Origin: Ophiosphaerella korrae
Taxonomy: Eukaryota; Ascomycota; Dothideomycetes; Pleosporales; Phaeosphaeriaceae
Reading direction: 5' to 3'
NCBI GenBank assembly: GCA_028456385.1
Contig: JALNQF010000905.1
Span: 1-11,383, forward strand
DNA: 11,383 nucleotides
In this document: piece by piece, positions 1 to 7,989 of the stretch
Numbering within the stretch: position 1 is the stretch's first letter
How the letters are laid out: each line of letters starts with the position of its first letter
Position numbers and translations under genes: made by a program
Notes under the pieces: generated by a model
Database searches by the model: none
What the model was told of the DNA's origin: nothing
Seen by the model: the letters and a program-made list of their open reading frames with translations, nothing else

Positions 1-2
1 AA

Positions 3-962
3 GCTATTATAAAGTTCTTAAAATAAGATATATTTTTAAGATAGAGAGTACTATTTAAAATAATAGTAGATAGAGGACTAGAAAATAAAAAACTAGTTAC
101 TAACCTTACTTACTTATATAGTATCTAAAAAGTTATTAGAAGTACTTATTACTTTTAAAGCTAAAGAATAATTAAAAGAGGCTATAAAGAGTTAGTAGCT
201 ACTTTCTAAAAGATTAAAAGTAATTAAGTAGATAATTTACTTTACGCGCTATAAGTAGATAGAGTTATAGTAAAACGTAGTACTAGAGAGATACTAATAT
301 ACTTTATATATAGCTAGGAATAAGTTTTACTTATTAAACTCTATATCTTTATATAGTAAACCTTCTTATAGTTAGAAGTTTATAATACTACTATACTCTT
401 AGTATTATAAGCTTAGTAGTTTAATAAATATAATAATAGACTCTAAGAAGCTATAGATTATATAATTAGACTAAGAGAAAAAAGTAAAGAATAGTTTAAT
501 ACTAAAAAGGCGTTACGTATAAAAGATATACCTAAAGAAATATTAGTACTTATCTAAAACTTATTTAGTAACTAGAATAAATCTAGATAGTAGAAACTCT
601 AACCTTAGTAGAAGGGCCCTTATTAAGTTATCTAGTTATATCCTTCTAGATAGTACTAGCTTACTAACCTAGATAGTATAAAGTTTAGAAACTATACTCT
701 AAGAGTAAGAGTAGTAGAATTCTACTAGTAAAGCTAGTAGGAACTAATAGATATCTTAGAAAATTTAGAGCTAGAAGCTAAAGATTTTATAGTTAGATAA
801 AAAGAAAAGTAAGCTTTACTTAATACTAAAGAGTAACCTAAAAGAGTATTAGATAAACTAGTACTAATAGAGCTAGTATTTAGAAGGCAAAGTAGGCGAG
901 TATAAGAATAATATAGATAGGACTTACTATTACTAGTATAAACTTATTAGCTATAATTAGTT
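3..962 (+). pseudogene. Ty3/gypsy integrase, C-terminal half, RIP-degenerated
   Basis: Integrase inserts the retrotransposon cDNA into the genome. Reading codons from base 3, the sequence carries the second half of the catalytic core: a VDRGLEN stretch whose Asp (69-71) matches the second catalytic Asp of the D,D,E triad (usual form DxGPEN). It is followed by an RIIKRGYKELV stretch matching the family's NGxIERGHKPLVDAL. The catalytic Glu has become AAA (Lys) at 174-176; the preceding base is T, so this fits TG-to-TA RIP. A VDRVIVKRSTREI stretch and a KGPY motif (GPY at 615-623) followed by LYPSR match the downstream part of gypsy integrases, the latter being the GPY/F module. Many in-frame TAA/TAG codons stand where Gln or Trp is expected. 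The N-terminal zinc-binding part and first catalytic Asp are outside the window. Homology becomes uncertain after about 650, though the frame remains readable. Confidence 0.85.
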
Positions 963-2394
963 TAAATCCTAGTATAAAAGCTTAAATTTAATTTAGCTAA
1001 CTTTAAATTCTATATATAAAAGGAACCTAATAAGGAGATTAATCTTAGCTAAAGATTAGCTAAAAATTTTAAATAGAGAAGGGAATAAGTAAGTATTATA
1101 AGTAAATAGGAGAATTAGTAATAAGAAGAAAAAAACTTAGTTAATTTTCTCTAAAAACAAATAACTAAAGAGGCCTTAGTACTTAGATACTAAGAAGAAA
1201 AACCTTATATTACTTATTATTACTAATTACTATCTTTAGAACTAGAAGAAGAAGCTTAAGTAGTAAGAGGACTTCTAAGACTAAACCTAAGTAGCTAAGA
1301 GTAAATACTACTTAGATAATAAGTATAATAGTAATCCTAATTCTAAAGCTAAAGATCTTAAAGTAAAAGGCTAAAAGAATACTAAGGAAGTAAAAGAAGT
1401 ATAGAAATAAAAAACTAAGGGCCCCTAAAAAAAGAAGTAGAAGAGCCTAAACCTATTATATTAAATTAAGAATAGACTAGAGTAAGAATACTACTACTAG
1501 AAAGTAGAGTATAAAGAAGAGAAGTTAAAAGAGTAGCTAGATAGTAGCTAGAAGTAGGAGTAGAAGTAGTAAGAGACTTAATAGGGCGTTTATAAGTATA
1601 TCCTAAACTCTTATTAAGACTTAAGTAACTTATATCTAACTCTAAGTTAGTAGAGTAAGAAAAGTATAAAGGCGTACCTTATAAGGCCTAAAGAGCTAGT
1701 AGTTAATAGAGAGAATTTAGAGTAGTATAAAAGCTTAAAAGTAAGCTAAAACTACTAAAAGAAGTACTTTAAGAGTATTTACTAATACTAGAAAGAGATA
1801 AAAGGTAGAAAGAACTAAAGAGAACCTAATAAATAAGAGCCTTATCTACTATAGAGAAAATAGTAAGTAAAGAATTATTAGACTTACTCTTAAGTATAGT
1901 ATAACTCTAGAGATACTAGCTATAAGCTTACTAGTAAAAAAGATTATTAGTAAAGCTATAAAGATAGCTAGAAGTTTTAGAGTTATTATTTTTAAGCTTA
2001 TCTATACTATATACTACTAAGTAAGCTCTAAGCTTATAAGGATGTACTAGCTTACTAGGTATTATAAGAAGATACCTATAGGCTACTTAATAACTTAGGG
2101 AAACGTTTTAGTAAATAAAATACTAAATATTAGCTACTATAGTATTACGCGTAAAGAGCGTAGTAATAAAATAGCTAGAAGACTAAGTAGCTATAGAAAT
2201 AAAAGTATTAGCGTAAGTACACTCTTACTTAAAAAGCTTAGTAATATAGTAGTAACCTTTAGTAAAACTCTTAACCTAAGAAAGTACTTACTTACGTTTA
2301 GCTACTAGACTACTAAAAATATATTAGCTAAGCTCTAAAAGACTATTAGGATAAAATTAAGTAAAAAGAAAAATAGAGTTAAAGACTTACTTAA
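963..2394 (+). pseudogene. Frame-continuous C-terminal extension or extra ORF downstream of the element A integrase; family unknown
   Basis: The reading frame of the integrase can be followed without a shift through this stretch. Stops are only TAA/TAG, and many fall where Gln would suit the context. Around 1290-1350 they are very dense (about 11 in 25 codons), which could mean a Gln-rich linker or the true end of Pol. From about 1680 to 2390 the frame reads as a Lys/Glu/Leu/Gln-rich protein that looks helical or coiled-coil, ending in a run of Tyr codons that may once have been Cys. I recognise no domain. Between 1290 and 1600 another frame has a similar stop density, so the assignment is weakest there. 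It may be an extended Pol C-terminus, a separate ORF, or an older nested fragment. Confidence 0.4.
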
Positions 2395-2397
2395 CCT

Positions 2398-3475
2398 ATA
2401 ATTATAGCTCTAAATATAATAATAAATATAAAAGCTATTAAGGTAGATAATACTTTTATTATTAAAGAAAATAGAGTATCTAACACTACTATAAATATAG
2501 GTAGTATAGCTATAATTACTCTCTTTTTTAGAACTATAAGCTATAGCCTTATTAGAGCCTAGTAGTAGTAGCCCTAGTAGTAAGGCCCTATAAGAGCTAA
2601 TAGTCTTCTAAGTATACTAACTTACATAGACTATAGCTTTATAATAGGCTTATATCTCTTAAAAATTATTAATTAAAGAAAGATCTTATAAGCGCGTAGC
2701 CTAGGTAGCTAAAAAGTCTTAAGTAGGTATCTTTTAACTTTTATAATAGCGTACCTAATAGTATAGCTAGTAGAAAAGAGACTAAGAGCTATTAGAAGTA
2801 TAGAAGAAGCTATTAGAGTTATAGGAACAAATATTATAAAGACTATTCTACTAGTAAGCCTTATTCTTACGCTTATTATAGTAAGTATATATAAACTCTT
2901 AGATAAAAGAAAGAAGCTAGCTAAAGTTACGCTCTTTAAAGATATTAAGAGCTTAGTTAAAAAGGTTATAAAGTAAGTTAAGTAAGAGAGAGTAGTTAAA
3001 AAAATAAGTAATAACTAAGAGAAAAGTATAGTTAGTAAGACCTAAGAGTCTATAGGTAAAAAAGATAAATACTTACTTTTATACTAGAAATAATATATTA
3101 TAGAAATAAGGTAAGAAGCTCTACTCTTAGTTTAATAGTAACTTAAGAGTAGTCTACTTAGGTTATAAAGTAGCTAAGAAGGATTATTACTACTATAGTT
3201 ACTTTAGCTAAGCTAGCTAGCTATATAGAACCTAGGTTAGAAGTTAAAAGTAGCTATAATAATTAAAGTAGAAAGTAAACAAGAAAATAGAGCTAAGAAA
3301 CTAGTAAGAGAGTATAGAGTAGCTAAAATAAGCTTAAAGAAAAGAAGAAGAAAATAGAATAAAAAATAAAAAGATAAAGTTTAAGTACGCTCTTAGAGAG
3401 TATTTATAACTTTACTAAAAATCGCAAGAGTAAATAACTATAAGAGCTTAACTACTAGTAAAGACGTTTAAATAT
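2398..3475 (+). pseudogene. Degenerate ORF with membrane-spanning segments, downstream of integrase; unknown (env-like position)
   Basis: This frame is shifted relative to the integrase frame and begins about where that one fades. Its first 54 codons (2398-2559) contain no stop. Then comes a block of four TAG, one CCC and three more stops (2560-2583), best read as a former Gln-rich run with one Pro. A hydrophobic stretch at about 2728-2769 is followed by a strong transmembrane candidate at 2842-2892 (reads TILLVSLILTLIIVSIY) and then a basic KLLDKRKK stretch, as expected for a cytosolic flank. The remainder is Lys/Arg/Glu-rich, with an RRRK cluster near 3340. ATG is missing, but several ATA codons at the start could be former ATG. 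A membrane protein after integrase is the position of an envelope gene in some gypsy-type elements, but I see no envelope motif. The frame may continue weakly into the inverted-repeat arm at 3567. Confidence 0.45.
2842..2892 (+). other. Predicted transmembrane segment of the unknown ORF
   Basis: Seventeen consecutive codons encode only Thr, Ile, Leu, Val, Ser and a final Tyr, with no charged residue and no stop. Lys precedes the stretch and a cluster of Lys/Arg follows it. The hydrophobicity is read directly from the present codons and does not depend on undoing RIP, although ATA codons could have been ATG (Met), which would leave it hydrophobic. Confidence 0.55.
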
Positions 3476-3566
3476 AGAGTCTAAAGGCCTTACGCTAGCT
3501 TAACTAATAAATATATATATATAAGAAAAGAGCTAGCTATTAAAAATTAATAAGTAAGAGAAGAAT

Positions 3567-3794
3567 TTAGTAAGTAGAAATATATTAAGTAAAAGAACTA
3601 TTATAAAAAGGTAAAAACTACTATAGCTTATAAAACGTATATAAAAAGAAATAGTAAGAAGATAGGTAGCTACTACTATAAGCTATATAACACGTCTATA
3701 TAAAAATTTTATTAAATAACCTAGAAACTACGTAAATACTCTATAAATAACTTCTTAGATATTAGATCTAGAGCTCTTAAGAGAAAAGTATTAT
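3567..3794 (+). repeat. Left arm of a ~228-bp inverted repeat
   Basis: The reverse complement of this segment is found at 4601-4829. Aligned by eye, the arms are collinear with about a dozen mismatches (roughly 95% identity), most of them transitions such as CACG against TACG, as expected when two copies of one repeat are RIP-mutated slightly differently. Similarity stops abruptly at both ends. The arm contains an AT-rich core with the hexamers AGATCT and GAGCTC near its inner end. It may be a terminal inverted repeat of a small DNA element, or one of two oppositely oriented fragments of a dispersed repeat. Confidence 0.9.
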
Positions 3795-4317
3795 AAGTAG
3801 AAGATAAAAGTAGTATTTTTAAAGTCCTAAGCTATAGACGCTCTAAAATAAAAATAACAGCTAATATAAAGAAATAGAGGCGGCGTAACTTAAGCTTTGT
3901 ATAAGTAACAGCGCTAATAAGGTTAGCGTTTCCTTAGAGTAAGCTTAAGTAAGTTATAGCTATAGCTAGAGTTAGATTAGTAGTTTATAGACAATATATA
4001 GTAATTAATACCTAAAGGGCTATAAGTTATTTAAGAGGAAGAAAGCTTTTAAGGACTTAATATCTTTATTCTCTTTTATTAATATTAATATTTTAGCTAA
4101 AAGGCCTAAGTTACTCTCTAACTATATATATAGTTAGCGCTAGATACTAGACTATTTATAAGGTAAGGCTAAATTACAAATCTAAATTATTTTAGATCTA
4201 ATAGTTTAAGTACCTTGTAGCTAATAAAATAGGAAAAAGGTTTACAAGTTAAAGTAGGTTTTACCCTCTCTTTAGGCTAGAAGCTCTTAATTAAGTATAG
4301 TAGCTTAATAAGACTAA

Positions 4318-4330
4318 GCTCTATATAAGA
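4318..4330 (+). promoter_or_regulatory. TATA-like sequence in the inverted-repeat centre
   Basis: CTATATAAGAG resembles a eukaryotic core promoter TATA box with a GC-containing flank. In such AT-rich DNA this can easily occur by chance, and no transcript start can be inferred. Confidence 0.15.
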
Positions 4331-4435
4331 GAAGAAGTATATAGTAAAGTATTATAAAGAAAAGAATAGTAAAAAGGAGGTAGGTAGTTACTAGAGAAAT
4401 ATAAGTACTAAGGGCTTATAAGGAGGCGAACTATT

Positions 4436-4458
4436 AAGGAGGAGAGAAAAAAAAAAGG
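4436..4458 (+). other. 23-nt polypurine tract
   Basis: An uninterrupted run of 23 purines with ten consecutive A (4447-4456) ending in GG, followed by TAGCTAATAGG. A polypurine tract of this type primes plus-strand synthesis just upstream of the 3' LTR in LTR retrotransposons, and TAG could be a RIP-mutated TGG at an LTR start. It lies on the same strand as element A. The assignment rests on position and composition only; no second LTR is available for comparison. Confidence 0.3.
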
Positions 4459-4600
4459 TAGCTAATAGGCCCTTAGGTTGCAGGATATAACCTATAGGAG
4501 GGTAAATAATATTTAGAGTTAGTTTAGCTAATAAAGTTTAAGATCTCTAAAACTAATAAGCTCTTAGGCTCTAAATCTATATTAGGTATATAACTCTATA

Positions 4601-4829
4601 ATAATACCTTTCTCCTAAGAGCTCTAGATCTAATATCTAAGAGGTTATTTATAGAGTATTTACGTAGTTTCTAGGTTATTTAATAAAATTTTTATATAGA
4701 CGTATTATATAGCTTATAATAGTAGCTACCTATTTTCTTACTATTTCTTTTTACGTATATTTTATAAGCTATAGTAGTTTTTACCTTTTTATAATAGTTC
4801 TTTTACTTAATACGTTTTTACTTACTAAT
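4601..4829 (-). repeat. Right arm of the ~228-bp inverted repeat
   Basis: This is the inverted partner of 3567-3794. The outer end reads CTTACTAA against TTAGTAAG on the left. Sequence outside the arm (4830-5040) shows no similarity to the sequence left of the other arm, so the repeat unit really ends there. I see no clear target-site duplication next to the two outer ends. Confidence 0.9.
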
Positions 4830-5040
4830 GTAATAGGTCTAATTACTAGAGTTAACTTCCTAGTACCTAAGGAGTTATTAGTAGATTATAAGTTAATATT
4901 AAAAGCTTGTATAGTAATCTATAATAACTATAAATAATAGAAAATATTTTGTAACTATCTTGTATTAGCGTTCTATAGTTAAAGGATTAAATTACTAATA
5001 CTATTCTAATAATACATATCGCTATTAATTATATACTTGT
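4830..5040. other. AT-rich spacer between the inverted repeat and element B
   Basis: No reading frame, RNA gene or repeat is recognisable here. The stretch keeps several unmutated TG dinucleotides (near 4907, 4951 and 4961) and may be flanking DNA of element B or part of an element A LTR. Confidence 0.4.
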
Positions 5041-5868
5041 TGTAATCTATAATCTATTATTACTAAGACTAATAGATTATAGATTACTCTAATCTATAAT
5101 CTATTAATACTAAGAGCCTATAGATTATAGATTACCCTAGGTATCCTAATTGTACGTAATCTCCTAATTAAGTTTATGCTCCTTAGGGTTATATAAGTCT
5201 AAGCCTATTATTATAAGACTAATTAGTTCTATCTATAGCTCTTCTATTACTATTATAATACTATCTCCTCTTCTAAGCAGCCCTTTATTTATCTATCTTA
5301 GAGCTAAAGTTATTAACTTACTTTCTTTATTAATCTATAGTTCTTTATTACTTCCTATAGTTATTTTATCTATATATTATTACTACCTCTTTACTAATTA
5401 CGTATTATATAATAGTATCGAGATATTTCTTTATTTTTATTACGCTTCTTTTAAGTTAAATCCTAAGTCCCTTCCTTATATTATTTCTATAAACAATAGT
5501 AGAGCTTATAAGGTATATATTTATGCAAATATATATAGTTCTTATAACGTATCTAGTGTCTCTCTTTCTAAGTATATATTTACTATACTTATTTTTACGT
5601 CTAGGCTTAATAATAATAAAGAAAGCTATTAACTAGACTTAAGAGAAACTACTATCTAAAATTGTAGAGGCTAAAGCTAAGTGTAAGTAGATCTAGGAGC
5701 TTACGTAGAGTAAGCTAGTAGAGAATTAAGCTTATCTCTCTTATCTTTATAAAATAAAGGTATTAAATAATAAAAAGTTAGCTAAGTAGTTAGTAGCTCT
5801 AGAAGCTAAGCTAGACTTAGATAAAGTATTTAATGTTGCTATAGTAAGTCCTATATTAAGCGTTCCTA
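5041..5868 (-). repeat. Probable 3' LTR of element B (boundaries tentative)
   Basis: The region follows Gag-Pol and the purine tract and has no coding frame. If it starts at 5868 it begins TAGGAAC on the minus strand (TA could be a RIP-mutated TG) and ends at 5041 with ACA, giving 828 bp and the expected inverted TG...CA ends. An AT-rich TATA-like stretch (about 5505-5535) could be the promoter. The 5' LTR needed for proof lies outside the window. If these limits are right, the bases left of it, CTTGT (5036-5040), are one copy of the 5-bp target-site duplication. Confidence 0.45.
5043..5137. repeat. Tandemly repeated hairpin, two units of 47 bp
   Basis: Four 16-17-bp modules alternate in orientation. 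TAATCTATAATCTATTA (5043-5059) pairs perfectly with its reverse complement at 5070-5086 across a 10-base loop. The same 17-mer recurs at 5090-5106 and pairs with 5119-5134 across a 12-base loop. The unit repeats with a period of 47 bases. It lies at the outer end of the probable LTR of element B, where it could form a stem-loop in DNA or in the element's RNA near its 3' end. Confidence 0.85.
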
Positions 5869-5882
5869 TTATCCCTCTATCT
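5869..5882 (-). other. Probable polypurine tract of element B
   Basis: On the minus strand the sequence AGATAGAGGGATAA lies directly after the end of the coding frame and just before the proposed 3' LTR. It is purine-rich with a GGG core, as in the plus-strand primer of Ty3/gypsy elements; the two T bases keep it from being a pure purine run. Confidence 0.4.
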
Positions 5883-5949
5883 AATAGTAGTAATATTAGT
5901 TCTCTTAGCTTACCGCTAGGCGTTCTAAAGAGTTTTAATTTTAGTACTC

Positions 5950-6110
5950 TTCTAATTTCTTAAAGTAGCTAAGGTTATCTTCTAGTTCCTATATATCTTC
6001 CTATAGTTATCTTTTCTCGTCTATATCTATCTATTTTACTAAATAGTAATTCTTACTATTATAGAACTAGTATACTAGGATTTCTTTAACTTCCTATTTC
6101 TCTTATTCTC
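5950..6110 (-). pseudogene. C-terminal chromodomain of element B
   Basis: Chromodomains bind methylated histone H3 and direct integration to heterochromatin. The frame has a KEILVY segment, then NYYLVK (Tyr at 6048), a stop where Trp is expected, IDIDEK, two further stops at former Trp/Gln positions, then EDI, ELEDN and YFKKLEEY. This matches the chromodomain order E-x-ILDxR, YLVKWKGY, ExTWEP and a C-terminal helix. It ends about 70 bases before the proposed purine tract, which is the usual place in chromoviruses. Confidence 0.85.
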
Positions 6111-6189
6111 TATATATATCTACTTTATACACTAGTAGTTCTACGTCTTATAGTACTTATTCTAGTAGTAATATATAGAATGTTAGGTA

Positions 6190-6389
6190 TATCCTTATTT
6201 TACTTAGTAGCTTTAATTTATATATAACTAGTATAACTTTCTTTTTAATCTTGTATAGTCTAATTTTAATATAATCTAGTTTTAAACTAAGTTATTTACT
6301 CTTAATATTCTTCTTAACTAACTATACTTTTTCTCCCTCTCTAAATTAGAGTCTTTTTTTATATTTCTTGTTATAGTACTTTACTATTT
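6190..6389 (-). pseudogene. Integrase GPY/F-type C-terminal module of element B
   Basis: This module of gypsy integrases lies between the catalytic core and the chromodomain and helps DNA binding and multimerisation. The frame reads REGEKVYL-like residues, then NIKSK, LSLKLDYIKIRLYKI, VIYKLKLLSKIRI and LTFYILLLE. These match the family pattern with K-L-x-x-x-x-x-GPF/Y-K-I and YxLxLP followed by HPTFHVSLL. The GPY triplet itself is now Arg-Leu-Tyr (6261-6253), which two TG/CA-to-TA changes explain. Confidence 0.85.
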
Positions 6390-7230
6390 AATTATATAGG
6401 AATTCTATATCTTATTTTAACTAATTATATATCTCTTTTATTCTATTTATAAAGTTTTTTCTTTTTAGAGTCTATAATTTTATACTCTTAAGTATTCTAT
6501 ATACGCTAAGGTTAAATCTATAGTTTATAAAGAAGAGTAATACTTTTATTACTATATTCTTTATACTATTATATACTAGTTATACTATAAGTAGTAGCTA
6601 TACCTAGTTATTCTATTTGTAATTAAGGTAGTATCTTAGGTATTATTCTACTATCTAATTTATTTGTTCTAATTATCTATCTATTTATAGATAATATGCT
6701 ATTAATATTATATTACGTATTCCTAATTATACTATTATTATTCTCTATAGTTTTAATATAAATTATATATCTCTATCTATAATAATTTTATCTAAAGTAC
6801 TATACTAGCTTATTATAGTTCCTAAAACCTAGTATATAGTAACTTCTATCTTACTTTTCTCTTTATATAGTCTAAAGTATATATACTTTATAAGTTTATC
6901 TACTATTATAAGTATTCTATTATACTCTACTTTTAATATTAGGTCTTTAGACTTAAGTAGCTTTATAATAAAGTCTATTATAATAACTCTTTATAGTTAT
7001 CTTAGTACTTTTACTAGTTATAGTATTCTATATAGTATATATCTATTATACTTATTTCTCTAGTATTTTATATAGTCTTGTAGTACTTCTTCTACTAATT
7101 ATCTTGCTTTTAGGATATAGTAGTCTTATAGTAGTCTATTTAATATTTTCTTAATACCTTAGTAACTATATACTAGTAGTTTATAGAATTATTATATAAA
7201 TTCTCTCTAAATCTTTCTTAGAATATATAT
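6390..7230 (-). pseudogene. Integrase zinc-binding and catalytic domains of element B
   Basis: The N-terminal HHCC zinc finger (about 7200-7060) is recognisable from GIKKILNRLL, DYYILKARQLVEEVLQDY and RNKYNR; its His and Cys ligands are now Tyr. In the catalytic core the first Asp is in IIIDFIIKLLKSKD (6975-6973), the second in IIIDRDI (6777-6775), and the Glu in LEQ at 6669-6667, 36 codons further on, so the D,D(35)E triad is still complete at codon level. Stops replace several Gln/Trp positions, for instance in the HPQTDGQTER region. The core runs on into a region reading LVYNSIKN followed by FFINYRFNL, as in chromovirus integrases. Confidence 0.93.
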
Positions 7231-7429
7231 TCTTCTATATACTTATATAAGTCCTTCTTAGGTCTCTAATTTTTCTATTTCTTTAGATACTTCTTACGTT
7301 ATTTTCTAAATCTATTTATCTAGCTAGCTACTTGTTCTTTTAAGTATAGCGGCTATTTTAGGTATATTTAGGATTAGGTATCTTACTTCGTTCTTAACTA
7401 GAACTATACTAGTAGCGCTTACTTCTTCT

Positions 7430-7960
7430 TATAAGTCTAGTTTTCTACTAAAGGTGTTTATAAATTAGTTATCTTTCTCTTTTATATATATAATTTCTAT
7501 ATTAAATATTAATAGGAATTCCTTCTATCTTGTATATTATTATAATAGTTTTTTATTTAGTATAAATCTTATAAGATTTTTATAGTCTATATAGACCTTT
7601 ATTTAGTATTTTACTCTTTATAAGTATACTCTCTATTACTTAAATACTTTATAGATTACTAGTATCTCTTTATTATAAATTAGGTAGTTAAGCTCTACTA
7701 GCTTTATTTTCTTAGAGAAGTATTTAACTAAGTATTCTTATTTAGTCCTTAGATCTTCTTATATTAGTGCTATTCTATAGACTAAGTTAGATGCGTCTAT
7801 TTTTACTATTACTAGTAGGTCTAAGTTATATATTCTAATAACTAGATTTTTTATAAACTTTTTTTTAATTTTATTAAATACTTCTTTATATTCCTTTATC
7901 TATTTAAATAGTATATCTTTCTTTATAAGCTTTGTTATTAGTTTTATATCTTTAGACTAT
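7430..7960 (-). pseudogene. RNase H domain of element B
   Basis: RNase H removes the RNA template during reverse transcription. The start reads VKIDASNLVYR, with the conserved DAS (Asp at 7797-7795). It continues with YLVKYFSKKIKLVELNYLIYNKEILVIYKVFK, which matches the PVAYxSRKLxxxExNYxxxxKELLAIVxAFKxW tract, then YIDYKNLIRFI (family TDHKNLxYF, with Asp retained) and DNxFINTFSRK (family ADALSR). The Glu of the NKEIL motif is present. It follows the reverse transcriptase directly, as in all Ty3/gypsy elements. Confidence 0.92.
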
Positions 7961-7989
7961 CTTACTATTAACTTTTTATAAAAGTTAGC

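Larger units (their letters stand above)
1..3480 (+). mobile_element. Element A: 3' part of a RIP-mutated Ty3/gypsy LTR retrotransposon (truncated by window edge)
   Basis: The segment begins inside an integrase coding region and continues with two further degenerate reading frames on the same strand. Gag, protease, reverse transcriptase and RNase H are not present and would lie to the left of the window. The right boundary is uncertain: 3480 is where the last convincing coding frame ends, but a purine tract at 4436-4458 could be the element's polypurine tract, which would put its 3' LTR further right. The integrase differs from that of element B, so the two are not copies of one family. Stops in the frame are all TAA or TAG, as expected from RIP of CAA, CAG and TGG codons. 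Confidence 0.75.
3795..4600. other. 806-bp centre of the inverted repeat, no recognised gene
   Basis: No convincing reading frame or known domain is visible on either strand. It contains a TATA-like CTATATAAGAG near 4320, a purine-rich stretch 4371-4458 and a few of the rare CA/TG dinucleotides (for example near 3897, 4213, 4242 and 4477), so it is a little less completely mutated than the coding relics. It could be non-coding DNA of a small inverted-repeat element, or LTR or untranslated sequence of element A. Confidence 0.5.

Noticed and set aside
2385..2510. Tyr-rich stretch in the integrase frame that could be a former Cys-rich zinc cluster
   Set aside because: The overlapping frame has no stop there and an ATA/AAT-rich sequence gives Tyr runs by itself, so the Cys-rich reading cannot be supported.
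3505..3524. Short AT dinucleotide run as a microsatellite
   Set aside because: Only about seven repeats in DNA that is already extremely TA-rich; no more than expected from RIP.
1..4500. Element A as a second copy of element B
   Set aside because: The integrase motifs, the region after the GPY module and the lack of a chromodomain signature differ clearly from element B.
3567..4829. Target-site duplication flanking the inverted repeat
   Set aside because: The bases outside the two arms do not give a convincing matching direct repeat, so insertion as a unit is not shown.
5041..5140. CRISPR-like or iteron-like array
   Set aside because: The modules alternate in orientation and form two hairpins with short loops; there are no unique spacers, and the setting is a fungal retrotransposon.
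5520..5531. ATGCAAAT, identical to the octamer motif
   Set aside because: A single short match in AT-rich DNA, in a kingdom where this motif has no established role; likely chance, though it is one of few places keeping both TG and CA.
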